A DNA stretch of 64,000 nucleotides from JALHST01 sp038316335 (GTDB taxonomy: Bacteria > Bacteroidota > Bacteroidia > Flavobacteriales > Flavobacteriaceae), in the NCBI GenBank assembly GCA_038316335.1, contig JBBQAM010000009.1, forward strand, positions 27,169-91,168, written 5' to 3'. Shown piece by piece: positions 17,680 through 27,281 of the stretch. A model generated the notes under the pieces. It was given only the letters and a program-made list of their open reading frames with translations, was not told where the DNA came from and made no database searches. Positions within the stretch are counted from its first letter, which is position 1. Every line of letters starts with the position of its first letter. Both the position numbers and the translations under genes were made by a program.

Positions 17680-19710
17680 ATGAAAAAATCAATTTTCCTT
17701 TTGTTATTATTTGGATGGGGCGTATTGAGAGGCCAAGAAAATAATTGGGTCATCTCCTCCGGAAAGGTAGATCAATACACGGGAATCGTCACGGCAAATG
17801 GTAGGATAGGAATTCTCCCCGAAGACAAACCATTTAAAACAAAATCAATTATTTTAAATAATGTGTACGACAAGGAATCGCCTTTGGGAGTCAGTAAAAT
17901 TCTATTAGGGATGAACTTTGCAAATATGGACTTGACCGTGGATGGGGAATTGGTCACCGAAAGCAATATCACTGATTTCAAGCAGGAACTTGACATGAAA
18001 ACGGCGGCTTTTACTACCTCTTTTAAGTTTAAGGACAAGGCACAGATCAGCTATACCATTTATGCACTTAGAAATATACAATACACTGGTTATGTAGACG
18101 TTAAAGTCATTCCTACAAATTCGATTTCGCTACAAGTAACTGGTAAGATAACCACCCCCGAAGAATACCAAGAACCTATCAGTACGTTTCGAATCTTGAA
18201 AGATCTAGAGACCACAATGCCGATACTTCAAACGGTCGCCAAAAGCCGATTAGGGCAACACCTAGTAGCCACTTCTGCCACTTTTATTTGGCACGGCATC
18301 AATTCGACCCGCGAAGATCAGCGCCCTGAATTGACACACGAAAAATTATCAGAATACGACAATCGACTGTCATTTGAAAAGCTGCTCAAGAAAGGGGAGG
18401 TTTATGAATTTGCATGGACCGGGGCGGAATGCACTACCCAGGATTTTAAGGATCCCCAAACCGAGTCTGAACGTTTCGTCATTTTTAATTTATTGACACC
18501 TCGAAAAGATCTATTAGATCAACACAAAAAACTTTGGGCCGATTTATGGCAAGGCGATATCGTAATAGACGGCAATCCTCAAGACCAATTGGATGTGCGC
18601 CTGGCACTCTATCACCTATATGCCTTCTCAAGGGGTGATTCCGATTTGAGCATTGCCCCCATGGGCTTGTCCTCTCAAAATTATAATGGCCATATTTTTT
18701 GGGATACTGAACTTTGGATGTTCCCACCCTTATTATTATTAAATCAGGATATTGCGAGATCTTTGATGAATTATCGTTCAGACCGATTAAACAAGGCGCG
18801 GCAAAAGGCCATCAACTTTGGGTATAAGGGCGCCATGTTTCCTTGGGAGAGTGATGACACTGGAGAGGAAGCGACTCCTGCATGGGCCTTGACAGGGACT
18901 TTTGAACACCACATTACTGCTGATGTGGCCATCGCCTTTTGGAACTATTATCGCGTAACCCAAAACAAATTTTGGTTGCAAGAACGCGGCTATCCATTAA
19001 TGAAGGAAGTAGCCGATTATTGGGTAAGCCGAACGACCCGAAACGAGGATGGAAGTTTTAGTATAAAAAATGTGGTAGGTGCCAATGAATTTGCGCCGAA
19101 TGTAGATGATAATGCCTTTACCAATGGTTCTGCGATAACGGCCATTGAATATGCCAGGGCCGCGGCAACGGAAATTGGGGAAACCCCAAATCCCCAATGG
19201 GAGCTGGTCGCCTCGAAAATCAGGATCTTAAAATTCGATGATGGTGTTACCAAAGAGCACACAAGGTATGCCGGGGACCGCATCAAGCAGGCTGATGTGA
19301 ATCTTTTGTCCTACCCACTCCATATCATCACAGATGCCGCCACCATCAAAAAAGACCTTACCTATTACGAACCTAAGTTGGCCGAAGAAGGCCCGGCCAT
19401 GGGGCAATCGGTCTTTGCTGTTCTCTATGCCCGCATGGGCGACGCACAAGAGGCTTACCGTTTGTATAAGCGTAGTTACGAGCCGAACAAACGTCCACCT
19501 TTTGGAGCCTTGGCAGAATCGGCAACGAGCAACAACCCATACTTTGCGACAGGTGCTGGGGGCATGCTACAGGTCGTACTTTTTGGTTTTGGGGGATTGG
19601 ATATTACCGATGATGGCATCACGCAGAAAAACCCCATTCTTCCTAAACAGTGGAAGTCTTTGACCCTCAAAGGGGTCGGACCCGAAAGGAAAACCTATAC
19701 GATCAAGTGA
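17680..19710 (+). CDS. Glycoside hydrolase family 65-type protein, secreted
   Basis: A 676-residue protein with a Sec signal peptide (about 1-18). It has an N-terminal beta-sandwich and a C-terminal (alpha/alpha)6 barrel like GH65 phosphorylases and hydrolases. The barrel shows GHIFWDTELWMFPPLL (about 348-363), the family segment before the active site. GANEFAPNVDDNAFTN follows near 470, aligning with the GPDEYHxxVDNNAYTN catalytic acid region of GH65; the acid would be the Glu of ANEF. The substitution of GPDE by GANE and the export signal place it nearer the acid trehalase / glucosylgalactosyl-hydroxylysine glucosidase branch than cytoplasmic phosphorylases. Substrate not determinable. Monocistronic. 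Confidence 0.85.
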   Translation: MKKSIFLLLLFGWGVLRGQENNWVISSGKVDQYTGIVTANGRIGILPEDKPFKTKSIILNNVYDKESPLGVSKILLGMNFANMDLTVDGELVTESNITDFKQELDMKTAAFTTSFKFKDKAQISYTIYALRNIQYTGYVDVKVIPTNSISLQVTGKITTPEEYQEPISTFRILKDLETTMPILQTVAKSRLGQHLVATSATFIWHGINSTREDQRPELTHEKLSEYDNRLSFEKLLKKGEVYEFAWTGAECTTQDFKDPQTESERFVIFNLLTPRKDLLDQHKKLWADLWQGDIVIDGNPQDQLDVRLALYHLYAFSRGDSDLSIAPMGLSSQNYNGHIFWDTELWMFPPLLLLNQDIARSLMNYRSDRLNKARQKAINFGYKGAMFPWESDDTGEEATPAWALTGTFEHHITADVAIAFWNYYRVTQNKFWLQERGYPLMKEVADYWVSRTTRNEDGSFSIKNVVGANEFAPNVDDNAFTNGSAITAIEYARAAATEIGETPNPQWELVASKIRILKFDDGVTKEHTRYAGDRIKQADVNLLSYPLHIITDAATIKKDLTYYEPKLAEEGPAMGQSVFAVLYARMGDAQEAYRLYKRSYEPNKRPPFGALAESATSNNPYFATGAGGMLQVVLFGFGGLDITDDGITQKNPILPKQWKSLTLKGVGPERKTYTIK

Positions 19711-19931
19711 GTAATTCTTGAGCTAGGTACCTTACTATAATTGCAAGAACCTATATGGCAAAGTACCAAAAAGGCAGCACGAAATTCTAAATTGCGCTAA
19801 TTAAGGATGTCATCAGAAGGTATTGCCCATACAATAGTATCCCTAATTCAAGGGAAAGTTATATCATTGAAACGCTTAGTAAAATTTAATGAACATACTG
19901 ATTAAGCGTCTTAGGCAAAGGTCTTTTTTGG

Positions 19932-19939
19932 TAATTTTG
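19932..19939 (+). promoter_or_regulatory. Candidate -7 element for the SIMPL gene
   Basis: TAATTTTG matches the Bacteroidota -7 consensus TAnnTTTG 25 bases before the start codon. I could not find a convincing -33 TTTG at the right distance, so confidence is low. Confidence 0.3.
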
Positions 19940-19964
19940 AGCGTATATTATCAAAAAGAATACT

Positions 19965-20690
19965 ATGAAACATTTGACTGCGGTAATTTTCGGATTGGCT
20001 ATCGTCATTGCAGCCCTTTTTCTTGGCAATGCCTACGTAAAAAGGGCCCAACCCCCCCATATAATTTCGGTGACCGGTTTGGGGAATGAGGACTTCACTT
20101 CCGACCTTATCGTTTGGGAAGGTAGTTTTTCGGCCAATAATTATGAAATGAAACTGGCATATGAAGAATTGAACCGGGAAAAGGAACTAGTAAAGGACTA
20201 TTTGGTCGCTAAAGGCATCAAAGCCAATGATATAATTTTCAATTCGGTGCAGACCATGGAGAAGGTCGACAACAAATATGATAACGGCAACTTTGTTGGC
20301 ACTATTTTTAAAGGGTACCAACTAACTCAATCCTTCCAAATCGAAGCTACCGACGTCCCCATGATCGAACAAATTTCCCGAGAAATTACAGAACTCTTGA
20401 ATAACGGGGTACAATTAAATTCAGCGCCTCCACGCTATTATTACACAAAGTTGGCCGATCTGAAGATCAAGATGATCTCGAAAGCAACCGAAGATGCACG
20501 TATACGCGCCGAGAACATTGCCAAAAACGCTGGCGGTACGCTTGGCGACCTAATTTCGGCCCAGATGGGGGTCTTTCAGATAACAGGACAAAATTCAGGG
20601 GAGGATTACAGTTGGGGCGGTGCGTATAATACGGCATCAAAGAAAAAGACCGCCTCGATTACCATGCGTCTCGAATACAATGTGCGATAA
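19965..20690 (+). CDS. SIMPL domain (DUF541) protein
   Basis: A 241-residue protein with an N-terminal hydrophobic segment (about residues 5-22) that acts as a signal or anchor. The rest matches the SIMPL / DUF541 domain: ISVTGLGNEDFTSDLIVWEG at the start, AKGIKANDIIF, a central repeat with EITELLNNGVQLNSAPPRYYYTKLADLK, and RAENIAKNAGGTLGDL. Members localise to the cell envelope; YggE of E. coli is linked to oxidative stress and BP26 of Brucella is an antigen. No enzyme activity is known. It is followed by a strong terminator at 20736. Confidence 0.92.
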   Translation: MKHLTAVIFGLAIVIAALFLGNAYVKRAQPPHIISVTGLGNEDFTSDLIVWEGSFSANNYEMKLAYEELNREKELVKDYLVAKGIKANDIIFNSVQTMEKVDNKYDNGNFVGTIFKGYQLTQSFQIEATDVPMIEQISREITELLNNGVQLNSAPPRYYYTKLADLKIKMISKATEDARIRAENIAKNAGGTLGDLISAQMGVFQITGQNSGEDYSWGGAYNTASKKKTASITMRLEYNVR

Positions 20691-21120
20691 GACGTTCATC
20701 TTTTAAAAGTTTCATTGTTAGAAAATTGGGCATTAAAAAAGCCTCGACCCTACATCGAGGCTTTTTAATCAAAATCAAAAAACCAACCTAAACACATGAA
20801 TTTATTTTCACTTCCCGAATGGTATCGGAAACAGTTCGTTTTGTCTTAAAACTTCACCCTTTTGATTTGGGGTTACAAAAGGATGAAGTTATTTAAATCA
20901 TAGCAATTTGTATATAGAACAATCAGGATGTAGAATACCCTACCCAAAAAGTATATTTATTTTCAAAATTTTTAATTTTTATACGTAAAATATTTATTGT
21001 CAATGTTTTATAATATTTATAGTCCCTTGTATTTTAGTGACCCAACCAAAAATAATCAGAGCCGAAAGGATGTTTACTCATAAGTTTTGATTAATTTTAA
21101 TAAGCATAAAGAGGGGATCC
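20691..21120. other. Intergenic stretch: terminator plus leader of the FMN protein gene
   Basis: A 430-base gap. The first part holds the SIMPL terminator (20736-20766). The rest is AT-rich with no ORF of coding character and several short TATAAT-like runs around 20985-21040. A purine-rich GAGGGG sits immediately before the start at 21121 and may act as a ribosome-binding site. Confidence 0.6.
20736..20766 (+). terminator. Terminator of the SIMPL gene
   Basis: A 12-bp stem, AAAAAGCCTCGA with its complement, around a 7-base loop and ending in T5. It lies 46 bases past the SIMPL stop. Confidence 0.85.
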
Positions 21121-21666
21121 ATGACCACTAAAATTCTTAAGGAAGTAAAGGCGGAATTGCATAAAGGGGTTACTGAAAAAGGTCATCCGTTTCGATATTG
21201 CATCTTGGCGACTGTAGGGCTTGAAAATATACCTCGTCAGCGTACGGTTGTATTACGGGAACTTGGCGACGACCTACATTTGAATTTTTATACCGACCTG
21301 CGTTCGAAAAAAATAATTCACATTCATGAGAATAAAAAAGTAAGCTTGATGTTCCTGCATCCCGAAAAGCTACTTCAAATTCGGGTAGAGGGTCTGGCCA
21401 AAATACATCGAGACCATGCCACCCTTGATAAGCATCGGAAAAACCTGCTTGCCATAAATAAAAAAAATTTCACCACTGCGGCAGCACCCGGAACCACAAT
21501 AGCGAATCCGAACGCAGTAGACTATTTGAAAGATGCCGATTATTTTTGTGTGGTCGAAGTGAATCCCTTTAAGATCGAATACCTTAAACTTGAACACCCC
21601 AATCACATACGGGTACGTTTTGCCCGGGAAGGTGCTGATTGGGATGGTGAATACCTAGTGCCTTAA
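21121..21666 (+). CDS. Pyridoxamine 5'-phosphate oxidase-like FMN-binding protein
   Basis: A 181-residue split-barrel flavoprotein. The FMN-binding signature is visible in PRQRTVVLRELGDD (about 38-51) and LNFYTDLRSKKIIHI (about 54-68), with a family-typical C-terminal segment where FKIEYLKLEHPNHIRVRF precedes the end. True PdxH would be longer and carry a substrate-binding C-terminal motif, which I do not see. I therefore call it a PNPOx-like or Alr4036-type flavin reductase of unknown substrate. It runs convergently into bshC with 30 bases between stops. Confidence 0.87.
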   Translation: MTTKILKEVKAELHKGVTEKGHPFRYCILATVGLENIPRQRTVVLRELGDDLHLNFYTDLRSKKIIHIHENKKVSLMFLHPEKLLQIRVEGLAKIHRDHATLDKHRKNLLAINKKNFTTAAAPGTTIANPNAVDYLKDADYFCVVEVNPFKIEYLKLEHPNHIRVRFAREGADWDGEYLVP

Positions 21667-21696
21667 TACCCTCCTTACCACGAACCCAAGCGGCGT

Positions 21697-23307
21697 TTAC
21701 AATTGTATGATCAGGAATTTTAAATGTAGGGGATCTAAGGCGTCGAATAGCATGGGGACCAATTCTTCGCCCCATTCAAGGTAGATTTCCGAGAAATTGA
21801 CGCTGCGTTCCTGCAACGATCGACCCGGAAAAAGTGTGTTTTGCAGTTCGGTCATTCTGACAATCTGATCTTCGAGTTTTCGCTTTTGTGCTTTTAGAAG
21901 GCGTTTCTCAAGATGGTCCAAGCCTTTTTTCTGTTTTACTTCCTGTGCCTTAACAGCTCCTAAAAACGACCTATCGGTTTGTTGGGCTATCTCGTAAAGT
22001 GCCTTGAATTGTTCTTCCAAATGCTTTTTTTGAGGACCAAAATCAATGTCGATATTCGATATTTCCCGTATCTTTTTATTGATCAAGTTACTCTGTCCCA
22101 GAAAAATATCGGGAAGCGAAAGTTTGAGTTTTTTAAGTTTGTCACTTTGTTTTTTAGTCATGACCAAAACTGAATTTCTGAGCAACAGCATCGGAAAAGT
22201 GATCTTCATCTCCTCAAAATATGCTTTCAGCTCGAGCCAGTAGGCGAGTTCTCCCCCACCACCAATATAACAAAGATTGGGTAAGACCACTTCCTGGTAT
22301 AAAGGCCGTGAGATTACATTGGGTGAAAAGCGTTCCGGAAAGGCATGCAATTCTTTTTGAAGTTGTTCCTTGGTCCAGGAAATCGATGTTTGGAGTACCG
22401 AATAGCGACCGTCAAACTCAACGATGCGTTCGCGCAGCCCGTCTTGCAAGTAAAAATAATTGATTTCCCTAGGATTTACTTGAACATCATATTTTTCGGG
22501 CAGATCTTGCAGCTTTTCAATTGTTTGGCCTACTTTTTTAAAACCTACTTGTTCAAAAAGATCCCGCTCAATATACGGTACCATTAGGCGTTTCAGGTCA
22601 TGATCGTCCCCATCTAATATGACGAGTCCGTACTCCCCGAACAAAGTATTGACCAAAAATCGTGTGGCATCCGTCAAGGTATCATGTTCCAGATAGGCCT
22701 TTTTGAATAGTTCCTTTAAGGCTTCCGCATTCTTACTTTGGCCAATGGCATTCGAAAATGCCGTGTAGACTTCTTCAAGGCCATTGGTCGAAAGTTTCCC
22801 AACAGCTCCTATCGAGGAATCAGATACTCCGTTCCATTGTAATTTTCTTCCGCCAAAATTAAAATAATTGATTTCCTCAAAATCATGATCTTCAGTAGCC
22901 ATCCAATAGACTGGCACAAAATTGTATTTTGGATATTTTGCCTTAAGCTTTGCCGTCAAATTAATGGTTGAAATAATTTTATACAAAAAATATACGGGAC
23001 CCGTAAAAAGGTTCAATTGATGGCCTGTGACGACCGTAAAAGTCATAGGCTCCTTTAACATAATCAGATTCGTTCGGGTCTTCTTTAATACTTCAAAACC
23101 CTTGTATTGCTTGGTAAGGGAAGTATATAAAATCTCGCGGTGTTCACTGGGAAAATTGTTTGCCTTCTCCTGAATCTGTTCCTCAAAATTTTCGATTTCG
23201 GGATATCTGCCAAAAAAGGGCTTCAAGCTTTTATGGTCATCGAGATAATCACAGATCAAAGATGAAAAATACCCGGTTTGGTCAAATGGAAGACTATCAC
23301 TGTGCAT
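21697..23307 (-). CDS. bshC: Bacillithiol biosynthesis cysteine-adding enzyme BshC
   Basis: Adds cysteine to glucosaminyl-malate in the last step of bacillithiol synthesis. It has 536 residues, the normal length. The start is FDQTGYFSSLICDYLDD. The Rossmann-like core shows VTGHQLNLFTGPVYFLYKIIS (about 95-115) and PVYWMATEDHDFEEINYF (about 132-150). Later ISRPLYQEVVLPNLCYIGGGGELAYWLEL (about 330-358) is followed by a coiled coil (about 410-500). Presence implies this organism uses bacillithiol as its low-molecular-weight thiol. The other two genes (bshA, bshB) are not in the window. Confidence 0.96.
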   Translation of the reverse strand: MHSDSLPFDQTGYFSSLICDYLDDHKSLKPFFGRYPEIENFEEQIQEKANNFPSEHREILYTSLTKQYKGFEVLKKTRTNLIMLKEPMTFTVVTGHQLNLFTGPVYFLYKIISTINLTAKLKAKYPKYNFVPVYWMATEDHDFEEINYFNFGGRKLQWNGVSDSSIGAVGKLSTNGLEEVYTAFSNAIGQSKNAEALKELFKKAYLEHDTLTDATRFLVNTLFGEYGLVILDGDDHDLKRLMVPYIERDLFEQVGFKKVGQTIEKLQDLPEKYDVQVNPREINYFYLQDGLRERIVEFDGRYSVLQTSISWTKEQLQKELHAFPERFSPNVISRPLYQEVVLPNLCYIGGGGELAYWLELKAYFEEMKITFPMLLLRNSVLVMTKKQSDKLKKLKLSLPDIFLGQSNLINKKIREISNIDIDFGPQKKHLEEQFKALYEIAQQTDRSFLGAVKAQEVKQKKGLDHLEKRLLKAQKRKLEDQIVRMTELQNTLFPGRSLQERSVNFSEIYLEWGEELVPMLFDALDPLHLKFLIIQL

Positions 23308-23476
23308 AGGCGTACTGAAAATCGTGGTAAAGATAAAATTCTAGCTTTTCCGAATTCCTAAAAATACGTTAATTACAGTAACCATTAAACCTAGAAACCT
23401 AAACGATGGTAGAATAATGAAATATTTTGTCGCCGAGAATCCTTAGATTTGAGTTTTTCGAAATCAATTGAACGCT

Positions 23477-25936
23477 ATGCGGTTATCCTTACTTGCTATT
23501 ATTTTGCTTTGTACCAAGATTGGTACTTCACAGGATCTTCAATCACCTTCCGAATTTCTAGGCTATGAGCTCGGGACCCAGTTCACAAGACATAGTCAGG
23601 TAGTCGACTATTATGAATATCTTTCGAAAGTGGCCCCAGAACGTGTCGTGCTTCAAGAATATGGGATGACGAACGAACGAAGGCCCTTGCTTTTGGCGTA
23701 TGTCTCATCAGCCGAAAATATCAGAAACCTCGAAAGTATACGCCTTGAACATCTTAAAAGTACCACGGGTGAAAGCAACGCATCGAAGGCCATTGTTTGG
23801 CTGAGTTACAATGTACATGGCAATGAAAGTGTCAGTACCGAAGCCTCCATGCAGACTATTTATGAGTTACTGACCCATAAAAGTGGGTACCTTGAAAATA
23901 CAGTGGTACTTATCGACCCTTGTATTAACCCCGACGGTCGCGATCGGTACGTAAATTGGTACAATCAATTCAAAAATACACCGAACAATGTTGACCCGAA
24001 CAACAAGGAGCACCACGAAGGATGGCTAAGTGGCCGTTCTAATCATTACATGTTCGACCTGAACCGGGACTGGGCCTGGCTGACACAGGTCGAAAGCCAG
24101 CAACGCATCAAGATATTCAACAAGTGGTTGCCTTTGGTCCATGTCGATTTTCATGAGCAAGGTGTGAACAATCCATATTATTTTGCCCCCGCAGCAGAAC
24201 CCTTTCACGAGGTCATTACCCCTTTTCAGCGTGAATTTCAGATTACCATCGGAAAAAACCACGCCAAATATTTTGATGCCAACGGCTGGTTTTATTTTAC
24301 GAAGGAAGTCTTTGATCTTTTTTATCCAAGTTATGGGGATACCTTCCCAACTTACAATGGCGGTATCGGGATGACTTATGAACAAGGCGGAAGCGGCCAA
24401 GCCGGACTTGGTATTATCACCAATGTCGGGGATACACTTACCTTGAAGGACCGGTTGGCCCATCATCTAGTAACCGGCTTGTCTACCATTGAAATTGCGG
24501 CTAAAAACGCCTTAAAACTGAACGAGGAGTTCGAAAAATTCTATAAAAACAGGAATTTTAAGTTCAAAAGTTATGTACTGAGTGGCGACACTGACAAAAT
24601 TAGCGCCTTGACCAAGTTATTAGACCAACATCAAATCGTCTATGGTACGGCCACTGGTGCCATCGTGAAAGGCTATGTGTATGATAGCGGCAAGAATGGG
24701 AGCCAACGCCCCGCCAATAACAGTCTGGTAGTTTCAACCGATCAAGTGAAGGGTACCTTGGTAAAAGTTCTTTTTGAACCCAATGCCAAATTGAGCGATT
24801 CGCTTACCTATGATATCACCGCCTGGTCGCTACCATATGCCTATGGCCTGAATACCATTGCCTCGGAAAATCTGGTCGAAACCACAAGTCAGAAGTGGAA
24901 GAACGATGTCGACATGGCAAACATAGATGGAAGTGCCTATGCCTATATCACTGATTGGAATAGTATGGAAGATGCTCGTTTCTTGGCGGATCTGCTGAAG
25001 GGAAATGTGCGGGTACGCTTTGCCCAAAAACCATTTAAGACCGCAGAAGGGACTTTTAATCGCGGGAGCCTGATCATTACTAAATCGGACAATAAAAATA
25101 ATAAGGAATACTCCACAATCTTGAGGGATGCCGCCCAGAAACATCAAAAAAAATTGATTGCGACGACTACCGGTTTTGTTGAAAATGGCAAAGACTTTGG
25201 TTCGGGCTATGTAGATATGGTCAAAGACGTAAAGATAGCCGTACTTTCTGGCCCTCCGACTTCATCTTTGCAGTTCGGTGAAATATGGAACTTTTTTGAA
25301 CAACAATTACACTATCCCGTGACCATACTTGATTCTGAATATTGGGATGAAGTCGACCTTGGCGAATATGATGTCCTCGTGTTGCCCGGGGGATATGGGT
25401 ACCAAGGATTTTTAAAGGAGAATCAATTGAATTCCCTAAAGGATTGGGTGCGTAATGGTGGAAAGTTGATTGCGATGGGCGGCGCTATCAAAGGAATTGA
25501 CGGCGAAAAGGGTTTTGGCATCAAGGAACGGAAACAGGAGAAGGATACGACAGGTATTCAAAAAGTTCAGAACTATGAGATATCACAACGGGAAGAAATA
25601 AAGGACGAAATTACCGGTGCGATCTTCAAAGTGGCAGTTGATCCTACCCACCCTCTTGCTTATGGCTATGATAGCACGTATTACACCCTTAAATTGGGGG
25701 ATGATGCCTATGAATATTTAGACGAAGGCACGGTCGTCTTCCTTGAAAGTGATACCAAGCCTGTCGCCGGTTTCGCTGGCAGTGAAGCCCAAAAGAAAAT
25801 CGGCAATACCTTGATATTCGGAGTTGAACGCTTTGGAGACGGCCAAGTAATCTATATGGTCGATAATCCTTTGTTCAGGGGTTTTTGGGAAAATGGCAAG
25901 TTATTTTTTGCGAATGCCTTATTTATGGTCGATTAG
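23477..25936 (+). CDS. M14-family zinc carboxypeptidase with C-terminal glutaminase-like domain
   Basis: An 819-residue exported protein with a signal peptide ending near TSQ. The peptidase domain (about 25-340) has the zinc ligands of M14: His114 and Glu117 in NVHGNES and His226 in DFHEQG. It also has the DLNRDW motif and a TYEQGGSG segment near 300, where the catalytic Glu would lie. A linker domain follows. Then a class I glutaminase / PfpI-like fold (about 585-700) includes DVLVLPGGYGYQGF and GGKLIAMGGAIKG, but no cysteine nucleophile is visible at the elbow, so that domain is probably non-catalytic. The start is ATG at 23477 rather than TTG at 23468. Likely degrades peptides in the periplasm or outside. 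Confidence 0.9.
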   Translation: MRLSLLAIILLCTKIGTSQDLQSPSEFLGYELGTQFTRHSQVVDYYEYLSKVAPERVVLQEYGMTNERRPLLLAYVSSAENIRNLESIRLEHLKSTTGESNASKAIVWLSYNVHGNESVSTEASMQTIYELLTHKSGYLENTVVLIDPCINPDGRDRYVNWYNQFKNTPNNVDPNNKEHHEGWLSGRSNHYMFDLNRDWAWLTQVESQQRIKIFNKWLPLVHVDFHEQGVNNPYYFAPAAEPFHEVITPFQREFQITIGKNHAKYFDANGWFYFTKEVFDLFYPSYGDTFPTYNGGIGMTYEQGGSGQAGLGIITNVGDTLTLKDRLAHHLVTGLSTIEIAAKNALKLNEEFEKFYKNRNFKFKSYVLSGDTDKISALTKLLDQHQIVYGTATGAIVKGYVYDSGKNGSQRPANNSLVVSTDQVKGTLVKVLFEPNAKLSDSLTYDITAWSLPYAYGLNTIASENLVETTSQKWKNDVDMANIDGSAYAYITDWNSMEDARFLADLLKGNVRVRFAQKPFKTAEGTFNRGSLIITKSDNKNNKEYSTILRDAAQKHQKKLIATTTGFVENGKDFGSGYVDMVKDVKIAVLSGPPTSSLQFGEIWNFFEQQLHYPVTILDSEYWDEVDLGEYDVLVLPGGYGYQGFLKENQLNSLKDWVRNGGKLIAMGGAIKGIDGEKGFGIKERKQEKDTTGIQKVQNYEISQREEIKDEITGAIFKVAVDPTHPLAYGYDSTYYTLKLGDDAYEYLDEGTVVFLESDTKPVAGFAGSEAQKKIGNTLIFGVERFGDGQVIYMVDNPLFRGFWENGKLFFANALFMVD

Positions 25937-25953
25937 TATAGGTCTAGATACGC

Positions 25954-27003
25954 TTAATAGAGCATTAGGGAAACCAGGACAATGACCACTAAGGCAGTGG
26001 GTACGATCAACATCAAATAGAGAAACGAGATGAAATTGGCCTTTAAAAAGGCGCCGAACCAAGAACTCCGGTAAAAGTTTCTCAAAGCGATCATAAGATA
26101 AATCAGAAACGAAAGCGAAATAAGAACTTCCACCGAGTTGGGGATCGTAATGATCAAATTCAGTAGAATCAAGATACAAAAGGCCGTAAACATAAACGTG
26201 AAAAAATAAAACGTGAAGACCAGATGATGGGCAAAGGTGCCCCGTCGCCAATAAAAAATTTTTAAAAAGACCGCAAAAAGAGGCAAGAGCAGGAACATGG
26301 CAATCGGAATCGTATCATAAAATGCCTTTAGAATGCCTCCACCTCGATTCTGATAAAACTTGAGCATCTGGGTATAGAATCTGCGTATAAAGGCATTCGC
26401 ATCCTCCTTCATACCCATGCCCTTTAGGATTTCTTTCTGTGAGGCACCTGATGCAATCAGTGAATCGATTTCTTTTTTACTTTGTCCTAGCAAAGATATC
26501 CCGTTTGATTTTGGGGCTAAAACAATTGCCGAATCCAACTGCGATAATTCCTTATCGGTCATACCAATGTACTTTTGGTTATCCTTTAAGGCCTTTTTTG
26601 CCACGGCAAGCCCTAAAGAATCTTTGTCTACCGGAATGGAATCGAGGTCTATCTTTTGCTCAAACCCTTTTTTGATGGCCTGAGACATCTCATTATCGGC
26701 TTTGCGCACCGTAAAAGAGAAAATAAAGAAAAAGATAACCGAAATAAACAGATAAAATTGAGCAGGATGCAGATAGGTGTTCCTCTTGCCATCTACAAAG
26801 CGCCGGGCAAGAACGCCCGGTTTTAACATCAACGGAACAAAACTCCTGAAAAAACGCGCATCAATTGAAAAATAGTTACTGATCGTATTACTGAACAATA
26901 CCCCAAATGTCAGATTATCAACAGTCTCTTGACCGCAATATGGGCAATAGTCAAAAGAAGCATCAAACGATTTTTCGCAATTTTTGCATTCAGTGGTCGG
27001 CAT
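25954..27003 (-). CDS. DUF3667 membrane protein with N-terminal zinc ribbon
   Basis: A 349-residue protein. A rubredoxin-like zinc ribbon sits at the N-terminus (CKNC at about 6-9, CPYC at about 20-23). A cytoplasmic linker ends in the DUF3667 signature RFVDGKRNTYLHPAQFYLFISVIFF (about 68-92), which enters the first transmembrane helix. A long soluble loop (about 105-215) and four more transmembrane helices follow (about 220-345). The function of DUF3667 is unknown. The start is ATG at 27003; a TTG two codons upstream is the alternative. It is convergent with the carboxypeptidase gene, 17 bases apart. Confidence 0.88.
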   Translation of the reverse strand: MPTTECKNCEKSFDASFDYCPYCGQETVDNLTFGVLFSNTISNYFSIDARFFRSFVPLMLKPGVLARRFVDGKRNTYLHPAQFYLFISVIFFFIFSFTVRKADNEMSQAIKKGFEQKIDLDSIPVDKDSLGLAVAKKALKDNQKYIGMTDKELSQLDSAIVLAPKSNGISLLGQSKKEIDSLIASGASQKEILKGMGMKEDANAFIRRFYTQMLKFYQNRGGGILKAFYDTIPIAMFLLLPLFAVFLKIFYWRRGTFAHHLVFTFYFFTFMFTAFCILILLNLIITIPNSVEVLISLSFLIYLMIALRNFYRSSWFGAFLKANFISFLYLMLIVPTALVVIVLVSLMLY

Positions 27004-27281
27004 ATACAAAGCTTTGTTAAAAATACAAAAAGCTCCGCAATAAAAAAGCGTCTGGTAAACTCGCAGTAGATGCTGTCATGTACTTATTTTTGACGAAGTA
27101 AAGTGACTAAATGTTTACAAATTTTCCTAGCATAGGTTAGCCATCATTGGGGTCTCCTATTTCGATGAAATTGTCTATTTTTAACTACCCCATTTTGGGT
27201 TCGAAATGTTACATGAGGTTCCTGCATAGTAGTTATGGGCACTGGGACAACATACGATAGAACGTGTTCAAATAGATTATT

